Assembly (NCBI GenBank): GCA_022419385.1
Contig: JAJUBI010000001.1
Span: 1,426,001-1,490,000, forward strand
Origin: Paraconiothyrium sp. Pb-2020
Taxonomy: Eukaryota > Ascomycota > Dothideomycetes > Pleosporales > Didymosphaeriaceae
DNA length: 64,000 nt
Reading direction: 5' to 3'
Shown in pieces: positions 43,536 through 55,406 of the stretch. Below the pieces are notes generated by a model. The model saw only the letters and a list, made by a program, of their open reading frames with translations. It was not told the DNA's origin and made no database searches. A program made the position numbers and the translations under genes. Position 1 is the stretch's first letter, and the number at the start of each line of letters is the position of its first letter.

Positions 43536-45077
43536 ATGGTCCAGACGCGAGTGAAAAAGGCGAAGACACAAGACACTGCGCCGCTGCAGCAAGAGACATC
43601 ACAGGCGCCAGGGCTGTCACAACCAAAACACGAGAAACCACCGTCGCATCTTCCCACACCAAAGAAAGTCCCCGAGAAGCAGTCTTTGCTGGGGAGGTAT
43701 CCAGCGGAGAAGCGTGGCACAGACGACCCTGGAGATAATCAGCTCGCGGCGAAAAGGAAAAAGGAGACTTTAGCAAAGTTTAAGGCTACAGAGTTCGCTT
43801 GGTCTCTAAGACAAGAGCGTGCGTATTTTCTGCAGGTTGGACTGTAGACACAGAATAACATCTTGCTAAAACACTTGCTAAAACACCTGCTAAAACACTA
43901 TAGTGTATGCTCAAAGAGAGGACACCATCTCGCTCAAGACCATGCAAGAGATACAGACAGCAATGCATAAACTCGTTCTTGATGGGAATATCCCAGCAAA
44001 CGTTCCTCTGCAACGACTTTCCGTGGACCCTTCCGCTAAGCTTCTGTTCTGTTAACTATGATGCGAAGCCTAGAACTAAGAAGATCCAAGAAATTTGTGG
44101 GGCCGAATTCATAGAACGAGTGCTTGAAGATAAGAACGCTACAGAAGATTCGTCTTATAGGCATGTCGACCTCACCAATTATGGCCTGGATACTAGGAAA
44201 ATTGTTGCTTTTATGACACAATTCATACAGATGGCGAGAACCAACCCTTAGAAAGAAGAGTTCCCACTAGGTCTTGGTTGCTAAGAGGCCTTAGATGATG
44301 AACTCTTTTTTGATAACTGTGTCATGGTTGGGAATGTTTGCGCAAACTGCTGCGTGCTTAATCGATGGCAGACATGTCAGTTCATGCAGCAGAGCTCAAA
44401 GCCCACGCGACCTATCTCAATAAGCTCTGGTTCGAGCGATCTATATTCCCTCAACGAAGAGATCATTCGAACATGTTCAACCATCACTGCCATTTGAACA
44501 CAATGCCGCATCCTCCATAGGAAACAAAACCAAGGCAAGGCCTAGCCAAAGTCCATCATCCAAGGAGCTGCAGCACCAGAACACACCACCAGGTTCAATC
44601 GCACCAAAGACCAACCTGGTCTTATCAAATAGTCTCTCAACATCAATGTTAGTGGTAAGCTACAGCTCTAGATCTAAGAATAAACTTCTGTTACTAACAT
44701 TAACTATTCTAAAGCACACTAAAGAAGATATGCTAGAACAGTCGTAACATCTTTCTACATCACCAACACTACTTTCTCATGGCACCCACCAACGCGTAAA
44801 GACTCCGTTATCAGAACCACCCAAAGCGCTTCATGGGAAAGAAGGTTTTCTTGTTGCGAGGACATACACGCCACCGCCCTCAACCAGCGCTAGCGTTCTT
44901 CCCGACCATTTGTCCTCGCCATTATGGAAGCCTCGGCAAGACCTGGAGATGCTTTCAGCAAGTATAGTAGGAAAAATACAAGAACAGGCCACAGAAGAAG
45001 AACAGCATCCCGAAATCGTTCAAAGAGGGAAAATGAAAACTACTGTTAGTGCGCAAGGAGCGGACTTCAAAGTATGA
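43536..45077 (+). pseudogene. Decayed unrecognised gene with RIP-type stop codons
   Basis: I do not recognise the family. Coding-like pieces follow one another on the plus strand but change frame: MVQTRVKKAKTQDT.. (43536-43847); DTISLKTMQEIQTAMHKLVL and LDGNIPANVPLQRLSVDP (~43,920-44,045); YDAKPRTKKIQEICGAEFIERVLEDKNA to FIQMARTNP (to 44248). The last frame continues through TAG 44249 and TAA 44282 to a Cys-rich CANCCVLNRWQTCQF. After a one-base frame change there is a Gln/Pro/Ser-rich part with a good intron (44655-44714, branch ACTAAC), a TAA at 44745 and a final open part ending at 45077. All three in-frame stops would be CAG or CAA before a C-to-T change in CpA, the context of repeat-induced point mutation. 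Confidence 0.6.
43864..43906 (+). repeat. Three 12-bp tandem repeats plus a palindrome
   Basis: TGCTAAAACAC recurs three times with a 12-bp period (43864-43898), followed by the 12-bp palindrome ACACTATAGTGT (43895-43906). It sits between two coding remnants of the pseudogene, possibly in a former intron. Confidence 0.7.
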
Positions 45078-45203
45078 TCGTGTAGAAATTCCTCTCATCA
45101 TAATACAATGCAGCGCTACCTCACTTCCAACCAGGAGAAGACCACAGCCTTGTCAGCGTGACTGACATGGTGTCCCATCGCTTCTAGCAGCACATGCACC
45201 AAC

Positions 45204-48200
45204 TCAGTGGGTCGGCATCGCCATGATACCGCCCCATCCTCCTCCTCCTCCTCCCCCTCCGCCTTCACCGCTTCCTCCACCAACTCTTCGGTTTCCAGCC
45301 CCGTTTGAAGTCGTCTTCCTCGAACTGCCTGCTCCTCCGCCAGATTTTCTAGCACTGGGCGCTTTACTCGCTCCTCTCTTTTTGACCCCAGCGTACGAAT
45401 CACCTAAGCTACCAGAACTTCGCTTGCGATGATTCTTCCTCCTGAAGGGCGGTTTTGAGGAGCCAGCTCTAGGAGCAGCAGGCCTGGCCGCACTAGGCGC
45501 TTTCGGTCGGGGGTTCGATGCGGTTGCGGCGGCTTGCGAAAAACGTCTGTTGAACGCCTGCACGTCTGGGTTGACTGATTGACTGAAATGATGGCTGGTA
45601 TGCACCTGTCCATCGTCGTCTTCATCATCCTCGAAACCACCCATTGAAACCTCGCTCTCGTTATCCGCTTGGCATTGCACTTGTCCTTCGCCGTCGCCAT
45701 CGCTTTCGCCGAGGAGATCGATTTCAATCCGATGATTGGGATCTGCGGGTCTTTCCTCATCGTAATCATGTCCTTCGTCCTCTTCAGTCTCTTCTTCTTC
45801 CTCGACCGAAGCTTTCTGCAAACGATGTCTCGGCATAGGCAGGCAACCAGCTGCCGCGAAAAGTCCTCTTGTGTTCTTGATGAGAGGTAGAAATTTCTTC
45901 CCATGGAGTTTCACCATTTCAGGATTGATACCGGGAATAGCAAGCATCTCTTCAGTATTGCTGGGAAGATCAAGTCCCATTTCGCGGAGGATGGTGTCTG
46001 CAAACGGCGCAAATTTGATGCCTTTCTTGAACTTGATGTCCTTGATCGTGCTCTTGGCGCCAGCCATGTAGTCACCCAAGATGTCTCTCTGGAGGTCATC
46101 CAACTCACTTAATCTCTCGTCTACAGTAATGGGCGCGCCATGCGTCTTTTGCTTTGTTCGCCAAGGAGGAGGCCTTGCTTCGCGTACGGGTGCGAAATCA
46201 CTGTGTTCATGGTAGTCGCCGTCGTCATCGTCGTCAGGTATCACGAAGTCATTGTCATATCGTACTCGATTCTTTCCACGCGCCGATTGAGGAGCGGCAG
46301 CACGACCGCCCTCATCATCAACCGCATTATACGTGTATGATTTGATACTTCGTTTAGGCGGACCTCGGATCGGTGAAGAAACATAGGTGGAAGGATATTC
46401 CGATCGGCTTTTGAGTGCTTTCTTTTTCGGCTCTTTCTGTGCGGCAGACTTCTTGCGAGGGGTCACACGAACTTGCATACTAAAAAGTTTTGTGCCGCTT
46501 GCATATTCGCGACTTCTCGGGCCAAGCTGTGTCGTTCTTAGCAGACATCGTCAAGCAATACAATTACACTTACATGGATATAATTGGTGGCGAATCCCAT
46601 CTTGTTTGATACAGAAGTCTCTTCCAATGCACGAGACTCGAGCAGATGATTGAAGACGCGTTCGACATCGCCTCTTTCCAGGTCCGCACCAAACCCAAAG
46701 ATGTCGTCGCCAACGTCAGCCTTTCTCACCTTGGCATTCTTTGCGCCACGGAATGCATCGACACATTGCAAGACCGTGACGTTCGATTCGTGTACTTTCC
46801 TGACCAACTCGATAGCCTTCTGTGCATATCGAGAGAGGTCTCTTTCTTCAAAGGTGGCGTCTGACGTGCAGTTGTCACAGGACTCATCGCAATTCTCCTT
46901 CTTGAACGATTCGCTGAAGTAACTGAGTACTTGTACCCTGCGGCAGTCGCTCTTGTTCTCGCAGAACTGAATGACATTTCTCAGCATATCATGCTGACGT
47001 TGCTTTTGCTCCCTGCTGCCTTCCCCCTCATCAATCATCTTCTTGAGTATTTTGCAGTCGCCATAGTTGTAGTATAGATAGCATGCTGACTTCTTGCCAT
47101 CTCTCCCAGCCCGACCAGTTTCTTGGTAATATCCTTCCAGGCTTTTAGGTAGCGAATGATGCACTACGAATCGCACATCAGCTTTGTCGATACCCATTCC
47201 GAACGCGATCGTGGCAACAATGACATGGTACCTGTTGGCTTGCCACTTCCGCTGAACTTCCGATCTCTCTGGTGGTTCCATTCCGGCATGATAGTGGTAA
47301 GCTGAAATACCCAGGTCAGTAAGTTTCTTAGCAACAGTTTCGCAGCTTTTGCGGGACAAGCAGTAAACAATGCCGCATTTGCGCGGGAATTCAGATTTGA
47401 TCAGGTCTGCAATGTTTTGTACGATGTTCTTGGCCTTGGGCAGGACGGAGTAGGATAAGTTCGGGCGATTGAAACTCTGCGATATCAATCGAGAACCACG
47501 AATACCCAGGTTTGCCATAACATCAGTCCGCACTAATTGAGTTGCTGTAGCAGTCAGTGCAATGATCGGTACGCCGGAGAACTGTTTCATCACTTCGCCA
47601 AGCGCCTTGTAATCAGGTCGGAAGTCGTGGCCCCATTGACTGACACAATGCGCCTCGTCGATGACTACTCGGGCCAGACGGTTGCGTCGATGAAGTTGCT
47701 GGAATGCGTTGATCATCCGTTGATTTTTACTAAGCATCTCCGGAGTCACATAAAGCACCTGTATGAAGTCCTCTGGGTTGCGTTCTTGGAAGCCATTCAT
47801 GATGAGGTCTTTCTCTTCCGCAGTAGATTCGCCGTTGATGAGAAATGCCTGCATGCCAAATCGGTCTCTGCAGGCCGTGACCTGGTCCTCCATCAAGCTC
47901 AATAGAGGAGATACCACAATAGTCACACCTCTCGTCTTTCCCGATTTGATGACCGAAGGCAATTGATAACACAAAGATTTGCCACCTCCAGTAGGCATGA
48001 GAACGAAGCAATGATCGCCTCCCAGGGTGGTATTGACAGCCTCCAGCTGCCCTGGACGGAATCCTCGAAGGCCAAATTTGTGAAGCAGGGCATCCCTAAC
48101 TTCTCTCGACCATGGGTGATTCATGCCCGGCGCATAGAGCTGCGGTTTCTGGGGAGGAGGCGGGCTTTTGCGTTGCTGCACTTTGTTTGCGGAGGCTTCT

Positions 48201-50464
48201 TTGAGAATTCCTTTAGCTGGTTGGACGCTTCGTGTGTTCACTCTGTCACCCTTCCAATCGTACCCGCCGGGTGGTCTATTCTCACCAACATTGCTGATCT
48301 CACGAAAGATGTCGTCATCATTCTCATCGCAGAAATCTTCGTAATTGGCATCGATCGATTCTGACGCCGCGCCCATCGTGTCACTGATCGAATTGACATC
48401 GTCGTCGTCGAAATCATCTCCGAAATCATCGTCAGATATGACAAGCGACTCTACTGGATTGGTTTCAAACCGCTGGGGTTGGCGCACGCGCGAAGTCGGT
48501 GAACCAGCTCGATGTCGCGCCCTGGCTGGCTGATCCACTTGTCGTTTTGACGAGAGACACGCGCTCCCAACGGGAGCAGGGTGCGCATATTGGTCTTGCT
48601 GCTTCCAATCGAGACGTGGAGGCGTCGATTCGATGATGCGAGTTTCGGCGAATCGAATACGTCGTGACGGTGTCCAGACGTCATGTCTGGATATCTGCGT
48701 CTGCTTGATATATTGTGTTTGCGGCACATGATCCGGACTTGGGACATCGGACATTTTCCTGTTATTCAATGTCGGGGTGACCTGAGTAGACTTCACGACA
48801 ACTCCACCTTTGTTCTGGTCGGTGGCGTCAATAGACGTGTCCATGTATTTCGCCAACCCAGCATCGTTCAGGAGAAAATACATGTGCACTTGAATATCGT
48901 CAAGATCCTTTACAAAAGCGTTCAACGCTTTGTTATCGTCAGCGTTGAACTCGTTATTGTCAAGATCTTCGGCGATCTTTTGCCTCAGCTCGTGTCGCTT
49001 CGTGGCTAGATCCTCATAGTTACGCTTCATCGAAAGAAGCTGTTCTAGAGCTTTTTTCTGAGTATTTGCGCGCTTGATAGTTTCTTGATGCGCTGGTGTC
49101 GATGTGCCAGCTTCCGCATGCTTGAGATACGTTTCTTTAGCTTTCGCCCAGTTGGCGACGGCAGATTCAATATGTCGCTTCAAACGACATCCTTCCAAGT
49201 CCAGAAACGTCTGAATGGCTTGAAATATGCTAGTCTTTTCTTCGTTAGATAATTGTGAGGCGGTAGGCGTAGGTCCAGAGTGAAGTGCGATTGCCGGCAA
49301 TGGCTGCGCTTTTTTGGGAGACAGACGCGTTGCCTTGAAAGATTGAGATGTTTCGGGCGTGATTAAAGGGACGTGCTGCATCTGTGGATGACTAGGTGCT
49401 TGAGCTTTAGAAGGCGACCGAATAGGGAGCTCCATCTGCGACGAACTAAAAGCGGTCTCGCTCTGGACTGACCGGGCCATTTCCGGACTGGCTCTGGGAA
49501 TAACATCAAGCTCAAAACCGTCGAAAGACTCGAAATCATCATCTTCGGAGTCCAAAACTGTATCTTCGACTCTCCTCTTGATTGCCTTGTTACGTGTGCC
49601 CTGATTGCCTTCACGAGGCGAAGGACTACGTGTCGATTTTCCGAGCTTCTTCGCAGGTGCCGCCGTGCCGGAGGGTTCTCGGCCCAACGACTTGCGTTTC
49701 CGGCTGCCCTGAACAGGTTGGGCGGCCGCAGTCATGCGTGCATCTTCTTCTATGAGCATCGCACGTCCATAGGGCACAGTTGTTGAGTAGGGCGGGGGCG
49801 GGCTTTCCGGAACAAAGGTCATCATATCATCGATATTCACGAACCCATCATAATCCGTGCTAGAGCTCGACGCAGGTATTGTGTTATCCGCACGTGGAGA
49901 TTTTCTCTGACACAAGTCCGCCGCGTACTCATCGCTTTTCCTTTTCTTTCCACGGCTTTTGCTTGGCGAGTGCTGTGCATCGCCATCGGTCAGGTCTATC
50001 GCCTCAATGATCTGACCCTGGGCGCGTTGTATTCGAGCTGTAGATTGCTCAGCTATTGGCGTAGTTGAAGCTGCCCAATGCTCTGCTGGAGTGATACTTC
50101 TTGAAGCCGAATGCGGATTATTCGAGTTTGAGCCGGCAATCATGAGCCGAAGTTTGTTCTGTTTAGGGGTAGCCCTTAGTCGCGCCATGCCTTCCGCTCC
50201 TGCCTGTTCCGAAGGCAACCTGTGTATGTCGACCGTGCGGGAGTGAGTAGGTTGTGATGTTGATTGAGTGATGCCGCGTACGGGTACCGGAATTGATTCA
50301 TCGTTCGGTGGAGTTTCTATCGAGGAAAAAGAAGGCTGCGATATCCTCGCTGAGCTTTCTGGAGCGTCGGGATCGTATGCAACGAGCGAAGCGACGGGCG
50401 GAACGAAAGGCTTCGCGGATAATAGCCACTTGAGTTCAGCGCTGCAATTGTTCTTGGTAGGCAT
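45204..50464 (-). CDS. sgs1: RecQ family DNA helicase, BLM/Sgs1/QDE-3 type
   Basis: A 3'-5' DNA helicase that dissolves recombination intermediates with Top3 and Rmi1. Exons 50464-46574 and 46526-45204 join in phase 0 across a 47-bp intron, giving 1,737 residues; the join restores NYIH-LGPRSREYASGTKLFS. Residues 1-~780 are mostly disordered with acidic patches. The helicase core has LMPTGGGKSLCYQLPS (Walker A, ~827) and VIDEAHCVSQWGHDFRPDY (DEAH, ~935), motif VI TGRAGRDG, then the RecQ zinc-binding CRRVQVLSYF..NCDESCDNC, the RQC region and an HRDC domain (~1431-1510; SELDDLQRDILGDYMAGAKS, ADTILREMGLDLPSNTEEML). The C-terminus is Ser/Arg and poly-Gly. Length is large but normal for fungal BLM homologues. 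Confidence 0.95.
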
Positions 50465-50758
50465 TAGTGTGTCGCCTGCTCCAAGATAAGGTCTGCATCG
50501 GTAGGCAGCGCGTGGTCATGCAAGCGGCGGCTGTGTTATGAGGTGTCGTTGTGGCGATGTGGGGTTCGGATGGGATCGTGTTGTGCAAACGCGTTCATCG
50601 CGCCTGCCTCGCGCTAGGACCGTTATTGTCTGGACTAGCGCACGCCTGTTCACGTGACGGAGTTGGAGCCCTGCCCTGGAGCCCTTGAGTATCCTTTGGA
50701 AACGATGACTCCTTCACTTGCCTTCCCTCCAACATTCTGAAAGCAATAGCCGTCCGAA
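50465..50758. promoter_or_regulatory. Bidirectional RecQ/decarboxylase promoter
   Basis: 294 bp between divergent starts. One MCB-like ACGCGT is at 50589-50594, and a CACGTGAC (E-box-like) sequence at ~50,652. Both motifs occur by chance at appreciable rates. Confidence 0.4.
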
Positions 50759-52270
50759 ATGCAATCCGATCCGAAGGCCTTCTCACAACTCGCTTCTGCA
50801 ATTTCTGGCCTTCACCTCGAACCACCACCTGAACATGTTCTCCCGTTAGAGAGCATTGTAACCCAAGCACGCGCGCAGTTACAAAACAATCTCTCTGCCT
50901 CTGGCCTAGGCTTCGAGGAAACGATCAGGCATATTCGAGAGGACCTCGCACCGGGGTTCAATGGTTCCAGCCGCTCGCCTAATTACTACGGTTTCGTGAC
51001 CGGCGGCAGCACGCCTGCCGCGGCACTTGCCGATCATTTGGTCACTATCTACGATCAAAATGCCGCTGTTCACCTTCCGAAAGAGTCGATAGCAACAAAC
51101 GTGGAGGATGCTGCTACTTCATTATTGGCCCAACTGTTGAAGCTCGAACCATCACAATGGCCACACCGTGTCTTTACTACCGGAGCAACCGCAAGCAATG
51201 TCTTGGGTCTGGCATGTGGCAGAGAGTATATTGTTGCCAAGGCTTCCCCCCGTCGAAGCGACACCGCGAACAGTGTAGGAGAGCTGGGTATCGTGGAGGC
51301 CATGCATCGCGCTGGCCTCGACAAGATTCAGATCTTAACCACCGTACCGCATTCTTCACTGGTGAAAGCTGCTGCGATCCTGGGCCTAGGGCGCGCGTCA
51401 GTAGTAGAGGTCGGGGTACCAGGGGCCTCGCACAGATTTGACGTCGCTCAATTGAAGAAGCTGCTCGAGCAACCTGGCACTGCTTCCATTGTAGCCATCT
51501 CTGCTTCTGAGGTGAACACTGGATTGTTCGCTACATCAGGAATAGAAGAGATGCAGGAGATCCGCAAGCTAGCCGACATGTATGGTGCCTGGATCCACGT
51601 GGATGGTGCATTCGGTATCTTGGGAAGAATCCTTACCTCCCCAATTTACTCCGACATCATCGCTGCCTGTGCAGGTCTCGATCTTGCAGACTCTATCACT
51701 GGTGACGGGCACAAGCTACTGAACGTGCCTTACGACTGTGGCTTTTTCTTCTCGCGCCACCGCGAGATCCCAGAACGCGTCTTCCAGAACCCTAACGCCC
51801 CGTACCTCAGCACCGGAGCGGCTACTGATGCGATTGTGTCGCCGTCAAACGTCGGGCTTGAAAACTCGCGCCGACTCCGTGCGCTACCCGTATATGCCAA
51901 CCTAACATCATATGGTGCGGATGGGTTTCAAGACATGCTTGAACGGCAGATTGAATTGTCAAAGGGAATCGCCGAATTCATCATAGACAGTCCAGACTTC
52001 GAACTACTTCCGGAGTCAGACCATCCCAAGGAGAAGGTTTTAAGGGGCATCTACATCATTGTTTTGTTTAGGGCCAGGGATGAGGGTTTGAATAAAGAGC
52101 TCACTAGTAGGATCAAGGCGGGGCGCAAGATCTACGTATCAGGCACTGCATGGAACGGTCAGCCAGCGTGCAGATTCGCGGTGTCAAACTGGATGACTGA
52201 CGCGAAGAGAGATCTGCCGCTCATCAGACAGGTGTTGACTGAGGTTGTTGAGGGCTGGAAGAAGGTATGA
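50759..52270 (+). CDS. PLP-dependent group II amino-acid decarboxylase
   Basis: An aromatic-L-amino-acid/tyrosine decarboxylase-like enzyme using pyridoxal phosphate. Intronless, 503 residues. Family blocks are SPNYYGFVTGGSTPAAALADHL, VFTTGATASNVLGLACGRE, ASEVNTGLFATSGIEEM, the PLP aspartate in AWIHVDGAFG and the Schiff-base lysine K319 in SITGDGHKLLNVPYDCGFFFS, then LRALPVYANLTSYGADGFQDML. No signal peptide or membrane segment. Substrate cannot be fixed from sequence: aromatic amino acids are the usual guess, but cysteate/aspartate-type members exist. Divergent from the RecQ helicase. Compared with its neighbours, nothing suggests decay. Confidence 0.9.
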   Translation: MQSDPKAFSQLASAISGLHLEPPPEHVLPLESIVTQARAQLQNNLSASGLGFEETIRHIREDLAPGFNGSSRSPNYYGFVTGGSTPAAALADHLVTIYDQNAAVHLPKESIATNVEDAATSLLAQLLKLEPSQWPHRVFTTGATASNVLGLACGREYIVAKASPRRSDTANSVGELGIVEAMHRAGLDKIQILTTVPHSSLVKAAAILGLGRASVVEVGVPGASHRFDVAQLKKLLEQPGTASIVAISASEVNTGLFATSGIEEMQEIRKLADMYGAWIHVDGAFGILGRILTSPIYSDIIAACAGLDLADSITGDGHKLLNVPYDCGFFFSRHREIPERVFQNPNAPYLSTGAATDAIVSPSNVGLENSRRLRALPVYANLTSYGADGFQDMLERQIELSKGIAEFIIDSPDFELLPESDHPKEKVLRGIYIIVLFRARDEGLNKELTSRIKAGRKIYVSGTAWNGQPACRFAVSNWMTDAKRDLPLIRQVLTEVVEGWKKV

Positions 52271-55200
52271 GAGCTGTAGGTAATGCATTTCGTGACACTG
52301 TAACCGCTGCAAAGAACTCCTTATCATCTGATCATCAAATTGCTAGCCAAAGGTGCTACACATAGAATCCATTTGCTCGCACATTGCGTCCCATGTGGCG
52401 AGTATCCTCACAGATCCTTGTACGCTTCGTAAGCAGGCCCCTCATAGGTATTACGTGCGAATTGCTCCCCGCCTCTAGTCTAAACTACCCGATGCCCTTA
52501 CTTATAAACGCGCACTCCGTGTACCTTCCCTTGCCAGGGATGCTCCCCGCGCTGACGGCGAAGATGGCAATTTCGTAGGCTGAGAGGGCGGCGGGCGTGA
52601 CGAAGAAGACAAGCTTGCAGCACGCAGAAGGGACATTGTAGGATCGGAGGAAATAAGTCTAGACTCGCGAGGGTCCGGAGCCAAATCAATGGAATTTCTT
52701 GTATATAGACGTATGCTCAAAATTCAAGTAATATGTCATATTTAGTCGAGCTTCCGTTCATACGCTAGAACAATTCCTTTGTAGTACTCAAAGTATCCAC
52801 AGCATTATGCCTCCCACCAAGTCATTTCTAGGCACATGAGTATTCGATTGCAGACCTGTCCAGGGCTCGTTGATGACTGAATTCGAGAGGTAGGGGTATT
52901 TGATAGATAAGCAGCACTGTTTCATTTACATAATGCCTAGGGCTTTTGCATTTTATCGTGGCCTTCTGCACTACGCTTTTCAAAATATCTATCGGACCCC
53001 TCAACATAAGAGACAGGATCGTCCCCGGGAGTATCTGCTATGTGAAGTGGTTTCAGAAACAGCTCAGCGTAGGATTTGGCATTGTGTCTGATGTGATTGA
53101 GGGTACTTCTAATGGAGCATTCTTCCATTTACTAGACCTCATAATGCTAAGACCGCGATCTTTCTACACTTACTCTCAAAAATATGATCTAAGGATCCTC
53201 TACTTACACATGTTTGGTCCTAGTACCGTTCGTTCCAACTTGGAACAAACCTTCGCTCTATAAATGAGAGAGCCTACAATGTAGCATGTCTTCCTCCATC
53301 TCAACCTTGTCTGTAGCGAGCTGCGACAAGCGTAAACTAATGAGGCTGGACGGTAATGTAGACAGGCAGCTCTTACCTAGCCCTGATGATGCACAATCAT
53401 CTATTAGAGAGGAGTTCGACGTTCGTTTCTGATTGTAGGTCGTGTACTCAAATCTGAACATGTACATCCGACATGTGCAGCCTCAACCTTGCTATCGAAT
53501 TTATCAGACAAGATACCCGTGTCTAGGAGGTCTGGAGGCAATGTGTAGTTGTACTATTAGGACAACCAATTAAAGGTTTTGATATGGCATCAGCAAATGC
53601 GGAAGTTAGGTGTTTGCTAGGGAGATTTGCAATTAAGTTATCAACACCTAATCCAGGAATACAAGAGGCGAATTAGCTACAATCCCAACCAGAAAAAGGT
53701 ACTATGTGAGGACAAGACAATCTGAAAATCTATTTCTATCCCCTTATCCTCCGCAAACCCCGCTTCTGCTATAAATACCTTTTAATGAACAGATGTGAAC
53801 TCCTAAAATGACGGAAAACTGTAGAGCTTCTAGATAAGCTTATAGACTAGATATGCAGGAAAAGTACCCCTTCTACCGGCAATAAACATACCTAATACGC
53901 ATCTTTACGCTATAACGGTAAGACTAAGGCACATAATGTAAGAGACACAATGCTTCTTCATAAATGTCGCGCAGTTGAATGCTGGCATGCTTGTGCTATG
54001 AAAATTCATTTGAATAGACGCAGGAGCAGCTGGTGTGTGTATTGCGCACGGCATGATGAAACAACGAGCTGTGCTACGCGGCGACGTATCATCTTTATTA
54101 TTTGGCTTATGGAGGAGAGAGTAATGGACTGAGTGGCTAGTCGTAACTTTCCCTTGAGTAATCGGATAATGGTGGCATAAGGGGCGGTTTGCGTACTGCC
54201 AGATCTTCTTTCATTTCAGCCTTTGCCAACCAGCCGAACCTCACTCACGAGATTGAAGACAAGAACAAAAGCACAAAAAATTCGAACACACGCCCTCAAC
54301 CGCCACACCTGGTATCAGCCAGGTCAATCGCAATGGCATGGCAGCCCTTTTAACACGGCGTGCCTGTGTAGTCTTTAAATGTGACATTTTTCTGTCGCAT
54401 TCTAACCATTGCCCCATATGACCGTTCTGCTACGACGAAGGGCTTTGGTCTCCCACAGATCGACGTAGTAGGTCCTGCCCGCGAGGGCGTGTGCTCGATA
54501 GCAGATGTAGAATTTTGGAAATATACATACATAGGTGGAGAGTGATTGCGGGGAAGCAAGTGGGATCAGTTGTGCCGTGCTAACTGTGAGGTGAAAGACG
54601 CGGGCTGACCAACGACGGCGGCGGAGATGCGGGAGTGTGTCAGAGGATGCGCGGAAGACAGAACGATACGCGTGATCCTTGCGTGTTTGCAAACATCCTT
54701 AGTGAGGATAGAGTGACATTGATGTTTGTCTTATCATTTGCGCCCCTGAGCTCATCTTGAGATTTTCCAAGACAGCCGCATGACCACTAACATCGATGCA
54801 GATGATACAGCAAAGCGGTGGGACAACCCGACGATGGAAAACCATATTTAAGGAAGAAATAATAAGAGGATACAGCGGGGTAAAGCACTGAGAGAGGTGA
54901 AGATTTTGACAGGATCGGCAATGCGATTGAATGTCGGTCCGTGTCTGGCATCAAGGAGAGCAGACGAGCGTGATTCGCATCAGCAGATAAAGACGGGGAC
55001 CAATTATGTCCGAACGACTAGACAACATGGACATCGGCAAAAAATCGAGACCCTGGTTACAGCTGCGGAAGTAAAGAGCCCTAGCCTACTACAAGCAGCA
55101 AGAGCAACGGACAACGGTGTTTGCTCGTTTGAGCAGAGTCACTTAGCTATGCATAGATAAAGAAGCAGTAAGAGCGAGCATTCACATTGACTTGGTGGTA

Positions 55201-55406
55201 CGAGAAGTACAGATTGGCCCGATGTCCAATGATAGTTAAGGTGAATGAAAATGTGGCATATTGTGTAATAAAGGTAGCGGCGTGCATGATGAATAATCAA
55301 GAGAAATGTATCTTACATGCGTAATACCGGGTGGAAATAGCGTCAGTTCAAAAGGGTTGGCAACCATCTGTTGCTGATCGTAACATCGCAAGTCATTGTC
55401 ATCGCA
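52271..55406. other. 3.1-kb gene-poor region with AT-rich part
   Basis: No gene recognised. 52,700-53,950 is AT-rich with frequent stops in all frames and looks mutated; a remnant frame near 53,578-53,670 (MASANAEVRCLLGRFAIKL..) may be a fossil of a repeat. 54,200-55,370 is of more normal composition with only short overlapping frames. Confidence 0.5.
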
